NCBI RefSeq assembly: GCF_006717075.1
Contig: NZ_VFQC01000001.1
Coordinates: 1,116,001-1,180,000, forward strand
Direction: 5' to 3'
DNA length: 64,000 nucleotides
DNA from: Haloactinospora alba
GTDB taxonomy: Bacteria; Actinomycetota; Actinomycetes; Streptosporangiales; Streptosporangiaceae
Shown here: in pieces, positions 50,635 through 59,073 of the stretch
Numbering within the stretch: the stretch's first letter is position 1
Layout: each line of letters opens with the position of its first letter
Program-made: the position numbers and the translations under genes
The notes under the pieces: generated by a model
What the model saw: the letters and a program-made list of their open reading frames with translations, nothing else
The model's database searches: none
Told to the model about the DNA's origin: nothing

Positions 50635-51209
50635 GTGGCGGTGACCGCCGCCGGCGAGGCGATTCCCAACCCCACACACCTGGACCGGGCCCGGCAGGGG
50701 TGCGCCGACTCCAGCGCCACGCGTGCCGCCGGACGAGCCCGGACCGGCGCACGGGCCAGCGGCCCTCGCGCCGGTGGCGGCGCAGCCAGGACCGTTGTCG
50801 CCCGGCTGCACGCCCGGGTGGCCAACGCCTGTCGGGATGGGCTGCACCAGATCACGAGTCGCTTGGTGGCCGCCTACGACACCCTGGTGGTGGAGGATCT
50901 CAACGTCGTCGGGATGGTGACCAACCCCAGACTCGCCCGCCATGTGTCCGATGTCGGCATGGGTGAGCTGCGCCGCCAGCTGGAGTACAAGGCCTCCTGG
51001 CACCAGCGCCGGCTGGCGGTGGCCAACCGGTGGTTTCCCCCTCGAAGGTGTATTCCGCGTGCGGCGTGGTGAAAGCCGAACTGCGCTCGTCCACGCGGAT
51101 CTTTTCCTGTGATGCCTGCGGTCTGCGCCTGGACCGCGTCCTCAACGCCGCCCGCAACCTCGCCGCCCTCGTGGCCGAGGTCACGGGAAGCACGTCCACG
51201 GAGAGCTGA
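50635..51209 (+). pseudogene. Decayed TnpB (IS200/IS605 family) remnant
   Basis: Pieces of TnpB appear in changing frames: NPTHLDRARQG, then (other frame) RRLQRHACRRTSPDRRTGQR, then VARLHARVANACRDGLHQIT with the RuvC-II block YDTLVVEDLNVVGM and RRQLEYKASWHQRRLAVANR. After a shift near 51035 come YSACGVVKAELRSSTRIFSC, DACGLRLDRVLNAARNLAAL with the zinc-finger cysteines and the RuvC-III Asp. The N-terminal third is unrecognisable. At least three frame changes show it is non-functional. No TnpA is present. Confidence 0.8.
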
Positions 51210-51297
51210 GCCGGGACGCTGAACACGCCCGCTGAAAACCCGTGTACGACCGCCGCACCCGAGGGTGTCTTGGGTAGCGGGTACCGCGCCACGGGAA

Positions 51298-51322
51298 GAC
51301 CCCGCCCCAGGGCGGCGGGGTC
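51298..51322. repeat. Likely right-end hairpin of the IS200/IS605 relic
   Basis: GACCCCGCC (51298-51306) pairs with GGCGGGGTC (51314-51322) over a 7-base loop, 88 bp after the TnpB stop. IS605-type elements end in such subterminal hairpins, and the RNA made from this region is the TnpB guide. Only the structure is seen here. Confidence 0.5.
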
Positions 51323-51504
51323 AACGCTGCGCTGCAAGGTGACAGCTCAGGAACACTGTCACACGTTTCCTGAACGGTGCGAGTGGTGTCACCCCGCCCG
51401 GGGCGGTGCCGGAGGGGCCAGGGCTGGGAAACTCTGGGGTAGGAGAAGCGTTTCCCGTGGCAGCGGAGACGCATGTCAGCGACGACAGACGATGAAGGCG
51501 GAAG

Positions 51505-52275
51505 ATGATCCCCGACCAGCGCCGCGAGCATATCCTCAAGCTGCTGCAGGAGCGGCACGTCCTGAGCATCAACGAACTCACGTCCATGTTGTCCGTCTCA
51601 CACATGACGGTGCGGCGGGACATCCAGGCGTTGGAGAACGACGGCAGGGTGTTGTCGGTCACGGGCGGGGTGCGTCTGGCCGCGAGGCTGAAGAGCGAAC
51701 CGTCGTACCTGGCCAAGGCTCAGCTTGAGGTGCCGGCCAAGCGTGCTATCTCCAAGGCGGCCTCCGAGCTGGTGCGGGAGAACTTCACCATCTTCCTCGA
51801 CGCGGGAACCACGGCTCTGCAGATGGTTCCGATGCTCACGGAAAAGGTGGGGCTGACTGTCGTGACCAACGATTTCAACGTGGTCGGACACCTCATGGAG
51901 TACCCGGGCATCGAGCTGATCCACACCGGGGGAGTGGTGTCCCATGCTGACCACTCCTCCGTGGGGCAGTTCACCGCGGACTTCCTGCGCAGGGTCAACG
52001 TCGACCTCGCGTTCATCGCCAGCAGCTCCTGGGACGTCGAACGCGGTTCGACCACCCCTTCCGAGCAGAAGGTGGTGGCCAAGCAGCAACTGTTGCGGAT
52101 CGCCTCCAAGAGCGTGCTCACGGTGGACAGCACGAAGTACGGGAAGTTCGGTACCTTCCGGGTGGCGAACCTGGAGGAGTTCGACCTCATCATCACCGAC
52201 GACCGCCTCTCGCAGTCAGCGGCGGAGGCCATACAGTCCCGTGACATCCAACTGCGGACCGTCTCTCCCGAGTAG
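51505..52275 (+). CDS. DeoR/GlpR-family transcriptional regulator
   Basis: The 256-residue protein has the DeoR HTH (PDQRREHILKLLQERHVLSI, then SVSHMTVRRDIQALENDGRV) and the DeoR sensor domain (FTIFLDAGTTALQMVPML, VVTNDFNVVGHLMEYPGIEL, ADHSSVGQFTADFLRRVNVD and VLTVDSTKYGKFG). These repressors bind phosphorylated sugars. No sugar catabolic gene is adjacent; the convergent neighbour is a VOC protein. ATG start after GGCGGAAG. Confidence 0.92.
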   Translation: MIPDQRREHILKLLQERHVLSINELTSMLSVSHMTVRRDIQALENDGRVLSVTGGVRLAARLKSEPSYLAKAQLEVPAKRAISKAASELVRENFTIFLDAGTTALQMVPMLTEKVGLTVVTNDFNVVGHLMEYPGIELIHTGGVVSHADHSSVGQFTADFLRRVNVDLAFIASSSWDVERGSTTPSEQKVVAKQQLLRIASKSVLTVDSTKYGKFGTFRVANLEEFDLIITDDRLSQSAAEAIQSRDIQLRTVSPE

Positions 52276-52326
52276 GCGACTCTCCCCGGGACCGTCCACG
52301 CCGTAGCCGTCCGGCTGCGGCCCTCC

Positions 52327-52737
52327 TCAGTCCTCGCCGGTGTCCGGCTCCGCCGGGCAGAAAAGCTCGAGCTGGATCCCGTCGGGGTCGTTGAAGCTGA
52401 GCATGGAGCCGTAGTCGGAGTGGACGATGGGAGAGGGATCGATGTCCAACTCCGTCAGGTGCTCCTCCCAACTCTCCAACTCACCCAGACAACTGACCTG
52501 GAAGGACACGTGGTCCACACCGGCACGCCGGTGGTCGAACTTGGCTTTGAACTGGTCCTTGTGTTGGGTGACGCCGAGAACGATGCCGCACGGGTGGCGG
52601 CACTCGGTGTGCAGCCACTGCTTGCCGTCGCGTGTCTTGAACTCGGAGAAGCCCAGGACGGAACGGTAGAACTCCAGGCTGGCATCACGGTCGCGCACCG
52701 AGAGCGTAATGTGCGCGACACCGGTTACACGGGGCAC
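52327..52737 (-). CDS. VOC (glyoxalase/dioxygenase) superfamily protein
   Basis: GTG start after AAAGAGGTAACC. The 136-residue protein has the two betaalphabetabetabeta halves of the VOC fold: GVAHITLSVRDRDASLEFYR with a metal His, then GVDHVSFQVSCLGELESWEE with the second His, and the end SMLSFNDPDGIQLELFCPAE with the metal Glu. Function within the superfamily is open (isomerase, dioxygenase or resistance). Monocistronic. Confidence 0.88.
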   Translation of the reverse strand: MPRVTGVAHITLSVRDRDASLEFYRSVLGFSEFKTRDGKQWLHTECRHPCGIVLGVTQHKDQFKAKFDHRRAGVDHVSFQVSCLGELESWEEHLTELDIDPSPIVHSDYGSMLSFNDPDGIQLELFCPAEPDTGED

Positions 52738-53136
52738 GGTTACCTCTTTCCGGCGGCGCTGCGACCGAACTTTGCGTGGCGGAAACAGCGTAAGCACGCT
52801 GCCCGACTCTATTCCTCTCGACCGGCTGCGCAAACAGCTATTAACGGATGGTTAACGCGGGCTCCCGGCCCGAGCGCGGGAACGTCACCGAGACACGCCG
52901 AAGTCGGGGGTCAGAGCCGTGCTGCGGTAGCCCTCTGCCGCAGTGCTTTTGACCCCTGCGGCTCGGGCGCCAGAGGAACCGCTCCCGGCCCGTCGCTCCG
53001 CAGCGCGGTCTTTGTCCCGGACACACCGGTGGACCCGTGGCAGGGGCCGCTACCCCCGTGAGGGCTGGTCCGTTGCGAGGGGATGGGCGCGTTCTCCCCG
53101 TCCGCCCTCGGACCGGGTGGGTTGCCCACGTGGCGT
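52738..53136. other. 399-bp stretch without a convincing gene
   Basis: No frame is credible on either strand. A short stem CTGCGG/CCGCAG followed by TGCTTTTG around 52921-52955 looks like a weak terminator for the 53137 gene on the minus strand or for transcripts entering from the right. Nothing else is seen. Confidence 0.35.
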
Positions 53137-53238
53137 TCAGTACCCTCGTGCGGTTCCGCACATGCCGCAGGCGGTGTGGTCCTTGGGATTGTTGATCCCA
53201 CAGCGCGAGCAGACCCAGTTGACAGCTGCTTTCCACAT
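53137..53238 (-). CDS. 33-residue zinc-ribbon miniprotein
   Basis: ATG 53238 follows GAGGAGAAC. The product NWVCSRCGINNPKDHTACGM ends CGTARGY and has four Cys spaced CxxC-N10-CxxC, the pattern of RanBP2-type zinc ribbons. Although short, the ribosome site and the full zinc motif support a real gene. Such miniproteins occur in actinomycetes; the function is unknown. Confidence 0.6.
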   Translation of the reverse strand: MWKAAVNWVCSRCGINNPKDHTACGMCGTARGY

Positions 53239-53515
53239 GGCGTGTTCTCCTCGACGTCCCAGTGCCCGTCCAGTACGGCTGACGGTTACGGCACCGTCTC
53301 CTAAAGGGACAGCCCTCCAGGATTCGCCCAGGGGCGCCCTGGCCTTTCGGGGGGGGGGTGCCGGTACCGCCGGGAGGGGGATGGCGGCACTGCGGTGACT
53401 GACCGGTACACCGAGCACTCTAGTAACACGTTTCGTACCCGGAGAACGGGAAGACCTTTTACGGGGGAAACCGAGCGACAGGCAGGTTGCGGCGGTTCTG
53501 GAAGAATCGGCTCCC

Positions 53516-54193
53516 ATGCATGACACATCCGCCTTGCGCGTCGTGACTGTTTTTCTCGGCCCAGGGGACACGGGTGGCAACCTGTTGGGCGTTCTGACGG
53601 AGGCCTCGGGGCTGGACCAGCGCCGTCGTCAGACGATCGCCGCTGATCTGGGGTACGCGGAGACCGTGTTCCTGGAGGACGCCGCCTCGGGTGCGCTGCG
53701 TATCCATACCCCGGAGGAGGAGCTCCCGCTGGCAGGTCATCCTCTCGTCGGTACCTCCTGGCTGCTGGGCGACCGGTGCCCCAGCGAGCTCAACCCGCCA
53801 GCGGGCCCCGTTCCCACCTGGAACGAGGGGGCAATCACCTGGATCCGTGCCGATCCCGCCTCGGCTCCTAGCTACGACATCCGGCAGTTGCCCACCCCGG
53901 ACGACGTCGACGCTGTCGCGGACGGTGTCTCCGAGTCGAAACTGCACGTGTGGGCCTGGGAGGACGAGGAAGCGGGGCAGGTCCGGGCCCGCGTGTTCCC
54001 TGTCGTGGGCGGAACCAGGGAGGACGAGGCCACGGGATCCGCCGCCCTGCGGCTGGGTGCGCTGCTCGGGCGCCCGTTGGCGGTCCGGCAGGGAACCGGG
54101 TCCAGGATCGACCTCCGCCCCGGCCCCGACGGCCTCGTCGACGTGGGCGGGCGATGCGCCCTGGTGGAGACCCGCGACCACCCGTTGTCGTGA
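53516..54193 (+). CDS. PhzF-family isomerase-like protein
   Basis: The 225-residue protein has the PhzF pattern RVVTVFLGPGDTGGNLLGVL, then LGYAETVFLED and the mid-region HTPEEELPLAGHPLVGTSWL with the conserved GHP. The C-terminal part has GGTREDEATGSAALRLGALL with the DPATGSA-like turn. PhzF proteins catalyse 1,5-hydrogen shifts or related isomerisations. It is ~50 residues shorter than the family mean. The conserved N-terminal Glu of the active site seems to lie in AETVF. Monocistronic. Confidence 0.85.
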   Translation: MHDTSALRVVTVFLGPGDTGGNLLGVLTEASGLDQRRRQTIAADLGYAETVFLEDAASGALRIHTPEEELPLAGHPLVGTSWLLGDRCPSELNPPAGPVPTWNEGAITWIRADPASAPSYDIRQLPTPDDVDAVADGVSESKLHVWAWEDEEAGQVRARVFPVVGGTREDEATGSAALRLGALLGRPLAVRQGTGSRIDLRPGPDGLVDVGGRCALVETRDHPLS

Positions 54194-54426
54194 GGCCGAC
54201 CGTCACGGGGCAGGCCGGACGGTTCGGCCCGACCACGGCCCCGGCACGGTGCGGGAACCGCCTGGCCGCCCCCGTGGTGGAACCTCACCGTTTCGCCTCC
54301 GCGTGCCACGCACAGGCCCCGGTGTTGCCTAAAAGGGCGTGATGCCCGGCGCCCCGTGCCGGTTCGTTCCGGGTCCACACGCCTAGGATCGTTGTCAAGG
54401 GCATCGGAGGTGGAAGGTGGAAGGTC

Positions 54427-55032
54427 ATGACGGCGACGCGGTTGCTCGTACTGGGTGCGATGCGTGCCTTCGAGCAGGCGCACGGTTACCAGGTGCGTCG
54501 GGAACTGCTCGGTTGGGGAGTCCAACACTGGGCCAACGTCAAGCCCGGTTCCGTGTACCACGCCCTGCGCCAGCTCGCGAAAGCCGGAATGGTGCACAGT
54601 GCCGGGGTGGAGGGCAGCAACGAGGGGCCGGAGCGCGTGCTGTATGAGTTCACCGAGCAGGGGGAGGAGGAGTTCTTCCGTCTCTTGCGCACGGCCCTGT
54701 CGGACGGGGATGCCAAGCCCGAGTTCTTCAGTGCCGGGATCACGTTCATGCCCACGCTGGACCGCAGGACCGTCGTGTCCCTGCTCCGGTTTCGTCTCGC
54801 CCGGCTCGAGACCTCCCACGCGGAACTGGTCGAGTGGACGGAGGGCGAGGGGATCGCTGGAAAGCCCGCCCACATCTGGGAACTCTTCCAGTGGTGGAGA
54901 TACGACATGCAGGCCGACTGCGACTTCACCCGGGACATGCTCCGGCGCGTTGAGGGGGGAGCCTACGAGCTGGCCGACGACGTGGCCGTCCCGTTCGGGA
55001 AGGGGCCGGGTTCCGGCGGCGGAGGGCCGTAG
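54427..55032 (+). CDS. PadR-family transcriptional regulator
   Basis: The 201-residue protein has the PadR winged helix: LLVLGAMRAFEQAHGYQVRR, then VKPGSVYHALRQLAKAGMVH and ERVLYEFTEQGEEEFFRLLR, and a C-terminal helical Vir-type domain. PadR proteins control adjacent multidrug ABC transporters and respond to their substrates. The transporter follows after 249 bp, with an operator-like palindrome before it. A palindromic repeat begins at the stop codon. Confidence 0.9.
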   Translation: MTATRLLVLGAMRAFEQAHGYQVRRELLGWGVQHWANVKPGSVYHALRQLAKAGMVHSAGVEGSNEGPERVLYEFTEQGEEEFFRLLRTALSDGDAKPEFFSAGITFMPTLDRRTVVSLLRFRLARLETSHAELVEWTEGEGIAGKPAHIWELFQWWRYDMQADCDFTRDMLRRVEGGAYELADDVAVPFGKGPGSGGGGP

Positions 55033-55193
55033 GTCCTGTTTTTCGGACGCTTGTCCTGCTGCGCGCCGCCCCGGCACGCCGCCCGGCGGCGTTCTCGTCG
55101 GTCGGCGGAGGGTCCGCTCCGCCTCCCTGGCCGGCCGTGCCGGGCGGCACCGGAGACGCCGCTCGCGGCGAACAGCGTCCAAAAACAGGACCT
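55031..55193. repeat. Copy B of a MITE-like palindromic element with 20-bp terminal inverted repeats
   Basis: The left end AGGTCCTGTTTTT-C-GGACGCT is the inverse of the right end AGCGTCC-AAAAACAGGACCT (55175-55193), differing by one base. The interior shares several blocks with 16892-17029. Internal arms CGGCACG/CGTGCCG also pair. It starts at the PadR stop codon and could work as its terminator. Confidence 0.7.
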
Positions 55194-55220
55194 AACGGGC
55201 GAGTCCCTCGGTAAAAAATT

Positions 55221-55263
55221 TTGACTAGTTGGGTCAGGGAGGCTTAGTTTGACGCTAGTCAAA
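55221..55263 (+). promoter_or_regulatory. Promoter with overlapping palindromic operator before the ABC transporter
   Basis: TTGACT (55221-55226), a 17-base spacer, then TTAGTT (55244-55249) make a good sigma-70-type promoter. TTTGAC-GCTA-GTCAAA (55248-55263), a perfect 6-4-6 inverted repeat, covers the expected transcription start. The upstream TTGACTAGTT repeats its half-site. PadR is the obvious candidate repressor. Confidence 0.65.
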
Positions 55264-55281
55264 TTTGTTTACGGAGGAACT

Positions 55282-56247
55282 GTGATCCACACGCGGGAAC
55301 TCACACGGAACTTTCGGGCCAACGGTGAAACCGTCCCAGCGGTGCGCGGTGTCGACATCGATGTCGACGCGGGAGAGCTCGTCTCCTTCCTCGGACCGAA
55401 CGGGGCGGGAAAGAGCACCACCATCCGCATGCTCACCACACTGTTACTGCCGACCTCGGGAAGGGCGCTCGTCGCCGGACACGACGTCGTCACCGAGCCG
55501 CGTGCCGTGCGGCGCGGTATCGGCTACGTGGGACAGGGGAACAGCGCGGGAGAGGACCAGCGCGTCGGTGAGGAGCTCGTCACCCAGGGGCGCTGTTACG
55601 GGATGTCGGCCTCCGAGGCCCGCAGCCGGGCCGGGGACCTGCTGGACATGCTGGAACTCAGCAGTGTCGCGAAGCGCAACGTGACGAAGCTGTCCGGGGG
55701 ACAGCGCCGACGCCTCGACATCGCCATGGGGCTCATCCACCGTCCCGCCCTGCTCTTCCTGGACGAGCCCTCCACCGGGCTGGACCCGCACAGCAGAGCC
55801 AACCTGTGGGAGCACATCCAGCGGCTACGCCGGGATGAGGGCACGACGATCGTCCTCACCACGCACTACCTGGACGAGGCGGACGCCGTATCCCAGCGGC
55901 TCCTGGTGGTCGACCACGGCACCGTGATCGCCGACGGGAGCCCGGACGAGCTCAAGGAGAGGGTGGACGGCGACCAGATCTCCCTCACCACCGGCACACC
56001 CGACGCCGCACAGCACGCGGCCAAGGTGGCCGGCGGTATGCCGGGAACGCGCCGTGCCGAGGTGGACAGCCACGACGAGACGACGGTGCGGCTACGGGTC
56101 GACCGCGGTGACAAGGCCCTACCGGAGTTGCTGCGCACGCTCGACACCGCGGGAATCGAACCGGGGACCATCCAGGTCCACCGCCCGACGCTGGACGACG
56201 TCTTCCTCTCCCTCACCGGCCGCAGCCTGCGCGAGAACGCCGCGTAG
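55282..56247 (+). CDS. ABC transporter ATP-binding protein (DrrA-type exporter)
   Basis: GTG 55282 follows ACGGAGGAAC. The 321-residue ATPase has Walker A FLGPNGAGKSTTIRML, the Q loop, the signature KLSGGQRRRLDIAMGLIHRP, Walker B LLFLDEPSTGLDPHSR, the switch His TTHYLDEADAV and a DrrA-like C-terminal domain ending in LDDVFLSLTGRSLR. It drives drug or lipid export with the next gene product. Regulated by the upstream PadR in all likelihood. Confidence 0.93.
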   Translation: MIHTRELTRNFRANGETVPAVRGVDIDVDAGELVSFLGPNGAGKSTTIRMLTTLLLPTSGRALVAGHDVVTEPRAVRRGIGYVGQGNSAGEDQRVGEELVTQGRCYGMSASEARSRAGDLLDMLELSSVAKRNVTKLSGGQRRRLDIAMGLIHRPALLFLDEPSTGLDPHSRANLWEHIQRLRRDEGTTIVLTTHYLDEADAVSQRLLVVDHGTVIADGSPDELKERVDGDQISLTTGTPDAAQHAAKVAGGMPGTRRAEVDSHDETTVRLRVDRGDKALPELLRTLDTAGIEPGTIQVHRPTLDDVFLSLTGRSLRENAA

Positions 56248-56278
56248 GTGACCACCCCCGAACCCAGGAGACTTCTCG

Positions 56279-57034
56279 ATGCGTATCCTCCACGACACGT
56301 GGCTCATCTTCGTGCGCCAGATGCGTCCCACCCTGCGCAACCCCGTGGCCGTGTTCGTGTTCGGCATGCTCCAACCGGTGCTGTACCTGGCGCTGTTCGG
56401 TCCGCTGCTCTCCGGCATGCCGGGAGCGCTGGGATCGGACTCCTGGCAGTGGTTCGTTCCGGGGTTGCTGGCCATGCTCGGCTTGTTCGGCACCGCGTTC
56501 GCCGGGTTCGGGCTGCTGCCCGAACTGCGGTCCGGTTCGCACGAGCGGCTGTTGACGACCCCGGTCAGCCGGGTGGCGCTACTGTTGGGACGTGTTCTGC
56601 GCGACATCACGGTGCTGCTGGTGCAGGCCGTGATCGTGATCGCGGCCGCCGTCCCGTTCGGCTTCGACCCCTCGTTCCCCGGGGCGGTTCTCGGACTGCT
56701 GCTGCTCGCCCTCCTCGGCGTCGGGCTGGGGATCTTCTCCTACTTGGCAGCGATGGTGGCCCGGGAGGAGTACATCTTCGCGGGCATACTGCAGACCGTG
56801 AGCCTGCCACTGATCCTGCTGTCGGGAATCCTGCTGCCGATGGATCTCGCACCGGACTGGCTCTACGCGGTGTCCCGGGCGAACCCGATCGTTTACGTCG
56901 TGGAGGCGGAACGCGCGCTGTTCGCCGGGGATCTCTCCGCCCCCTCGGTGGCCTACGGCGGAATGGTGGCCGTCGCGGTCACCGCGGTCGCCCTGGTGTT
57001 CGGAAGCCGGAGGATGCGCCGTATCAACACGTGA
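56279..57034 (+). CDS. ABC-2 type transporter permease
   Basis: The 251-residue membrane protein has six helices, with the ABC-2 landmarks TLRNPVAVFVFGMLQPVLYL, the ELRSGSHERLLTTPVSRVAL cytoplasmic loop and LPLILLSGILLPMDLAPDWL before the last helices. It forms the export channel with the ATPase encoded 31 bp upstream. The ATG follows ACTTCTCG, with GGAG 9 bases further up. Confidence 0.92.
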   Translation: MRILHDTWLIFVRQMRPTLRNPVAVFVFGMLQPVLYLALFGPLLSGMPGALGSDSWQWFVPGLLAMLGLFGTAFAGFGLLPELRSGSHERLLTTPVSRVALLLGRVLRDITVLLVQAVIVIAAAVPFGFDPSFPGAVLGLLLLALLGVGLGIFSYLAAMVAREEYIFAGILQTVSLPLILLSGILLPMDLAPDWLYAVSRANPIVYVVEAERALFAGDLSAPSVAYGGMVAVAVTAVALVFGSRRMRRINT

Positions 57035-57053
57035 CCCGGGTCCGGGAGAGAGG

Positions 57054-58394
57054 TCAGCCCCGCCGCAGCAGGTTGGCCGCCGCCACACCCACGGAGAGGA
57101 CCGTCATGATGACGGCCATGGTGTGTAGCCCACCGTCCGTGACTCCGGTGCCGAAAGCGACACCGATCGCCGCCGAGGCGGTGATCGAACCGAGGAAACG
57201 GAACGTCTGGAACAGTCCGGACGCGGTGCCGATGTGGTCGGCGGGTGCCGCGCGGTACATGAGGGACTGCAACCCCAGGTTGTTGAACGCGTTCGGCAGC
57301 CCGAGCAGCGCCGCGAGTGTGACCACTGCCCACACCGGCGTTGACGTGTCCGTGAGCAGGAGTGTGGTGGAGCCGGCGAGGAGGAGCAGGCTTCCGCTCG
57401 TGAGTACGACCCGCTCTCCCCTGGTCTGCAACAGTCGCGTGACCAGGGGCATCACCAGGACACTGATGCCGGCGAGCGGAAGCACGATCATTCCGGCCAG
57501 ACCCGCGTCCTTCCCTCGCGCTCCCTGCAGCCACTGCGGCAGCCCGATGAAGCCCATGTAGAACACGACGCTGACGCCGGTGTTCTGCGCGAACACTCCC
57601 ACCAGCCGCCGGTTGCCACCGATCGCGGCGAGGTCGATGAACGGCGTGGTGGCGCGCCGTTCGCGCAGGAGGAAGGCGGCCCCGGAGAGCAGGGTGAGCG
57701 GGAGAAACAACCAGCGCGGTTGTTGGGAGAGCGAGAGGAGGAACCCCACCAGCGAGCCCAGCGCCAGTACGAAGGCGGCGATCCCGGGAAGGTCGAGTTC
57801 GGCGAGCAGGCTGCTCCGTGAGGACGGCGGACGTGCGGGGACGGCTGGTAGGAGGGAGAACGCCAGCACGATACCGAGCAACGTGACCGGGATGTTGACC
57901 AGCCAGATCGCCTGCCATCCCCAGGTGGACACCAGCAGTCCGCCCAGGACCGGGCCGAACGCCGCGCTGCTGGAGTTGGCGGTGGCCACGGCCGCCATCG
58001 CCGCCTGTGGGGGGCCACCGGCGAGCGTGGCGCGGAACACCGCCATCGCCGCTGGGAAAGCGACCGACGTTCCCACGGCGAGTAGTACGCGGGCGGCCAC
58101 CAGGAACCATATGTTGGGGGCCAGCGGCGCGGCCGCGGAGGTCACACAGACGAGCAGTAGCCCGGCTACGAACACCCGGCGGGCTCCGAAGCGGTCGGCG
58201 AGGCGCCCCATGAGCGGCAGGCAGACGGTGGCGGCGAGGTAGAAACCGGAGATGAGCCAGGTGGCGGTGGCGAGGCCGGTGCCGTAGTGCCGTTCGATGG
58301 GCACGAGCGCCAGCGCGATCATCGACGAGTTCAACGCGTTGAGCAGCGTCCCCGGAACGACACCGGCGACGAGCCGGCGCGGCGTGCTCTCCAT
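57054..58394 (-). CDS. MFS drug exporter (DHA2/EmrB-like)
   Basis: The 446-residue transporter has the DHA2 start NALNSSMIALALVPIERHYG, motif A GRLADRFGARRVFVAGLLLV and motif C-like ALVFGPVLGGLLVSTWGW (here AAFGPVLGGLLVSTWGWQAI). It has 13-14 helices. It lies 57 bp downstream of the Lrp-type regulator on the same strand and may be under its control. The expected substrate is a drug or an amino-acid-derived compound. Confidence 0.9.
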   Translation of the reverse strand: MESTPRRLVAGVVPGTLLNALNSSMIALALVPIERHYGTGLATATWLISGFYLAATVCLPLMGRLADRFGARRVFVAGLLLVCVTSAAAPLAPNIWFLVAARVLLAVGTSVAFPAAMAVFRATLAGGPPQAAMAAVATANSSSAAFGPVLGGLLVSTWGWQAIWLVNIPVTLLGIVLAFSLLPAVPARPPSSRSSLLAELDLPGIAAFVLALGSLVGFLLSLSQQPRWLFLPLTLLSGAAFLLRERRATTPFIDLAAIGGNRRLVGVFAQNTGVSVVFYMGFIGLPQWLQGARGKDAGLAGMIVLPLAGISVLVMPLVTRLLQTRGERVVLTSGSLLLLAGSTTLLLTDTSTPVWAVVTLAALLGLPNAFNNLGLQSLMYRAAPADHIGTASGLFQTFRFLGSITASAAIGVAFGTGVTDGGLHTMAVIMTVLSVGVAAANLLRRG

Positions 58395-58450
58395 CGCGAT
58401 GGTCCCTCAACTCGCGGCTCCGGTTGCCCAGCGGCAGGACCGGGTCGTGA

Positions 58451-58891
58451 TCACTCGGGTCGGCTGACCTCGCGCCACCATACGGGACTGGAGAGCACCA
58501 TGGTGCTCGAGGGGCGGCCGTGCTCGGAGAGGCGGTCGATGACGTCCTCGAAGTGCGGCATGGAACGGACCGCGACGAAAAGCACGCAACACGCGTCTCC
58601 CGTGACACGGTGCAGCTGGAGGATCTCCGGGCGGGACATGGTCTCCGCGTCGCGGAGCAGACACCGTGGCCCGAAGCACTCCATCCGGACCAGGGCGGTC
58701 ACGGGCAGGCCCGCGGCGGCCGGGTCGACGTGCGCGTGGTAACCGGTGAGCACCCCGCTGTCGTGCATGCGGCGTACCCGTTCGGTGACGGCGGGGGCGG
58801 ACAGGTTCACCCGGCGCGAGAGCTCGTTGAACGAGAGCCGGGCGTCGGCCTGTAGCTCGGCGAGGATCTGCCAATCGACACTGTCCAGCAT
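58451..58891 (-). CDS. Lrp/AsnC-family transcriptional regulator
   Basis: The 146-residue protein has the Lrp HTH (LDSVDWQILAELQADARLSF, SRRVNLSAPAVTERVRRM) and the RAM ligand domain (LPVTALVRMECFG, HRVTGDACCVLFVAVRSMPH, STMVLSSPVWW). A TTG at 58900 would add three residues. It is divergent from the tryptophan 2,3-dioxygenase gene and probably activates or represses it in response to tryptophan or another amino acid. It also precedes the MFS exporter gene. Confidence 0.92.
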   Translation of the reverse strand: MLDSVDWQILAELQADARLSFNELSRRVNLSAPAVTERVRRMHDSGVLTGYHAHVDPAAAGLPVTALVRMECFGPRCLLRDAETMSRPEILQLHRVTGDACCVLFVAVRSMPHFEDVIDRLSEHGRPSSTMVLSSPVWWREVSRPE

Positions 58892-59073
58892 GGTTTCCAA
58901 TTGTAACCCTTACTTCTGTATTTCCTTGTGGAAGGAAGGAGAAAATCGGAAACCGGTTGTTCTGCGTCATTCATTTCGCGGGTGATGTGTCGCATGCTGA
59001 CAACAGGCCGGTACCGGGGCGCAACCGTGCCGGTTGTGACGGCGTTCGCCCAGGCGGGAAAGAGGTGCCATCG

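Noticed and set aside
52841-53236. Minus-strand open frame of 131 codons overlapping the zinc-ribbon miniprotein
   Set aside because: Low-complexity Arg/Pro sequence without motif; the 33-codon frame has the zinc motif and ribosome site.
53872-55182. Minus-strand 436-codon frame whose start resembles the sensor kinase N-terminus
   Set aside because: It is antisense to the PhzF and PadR genes; the similarity comes from the shared palindromic repeat, which I report instead.
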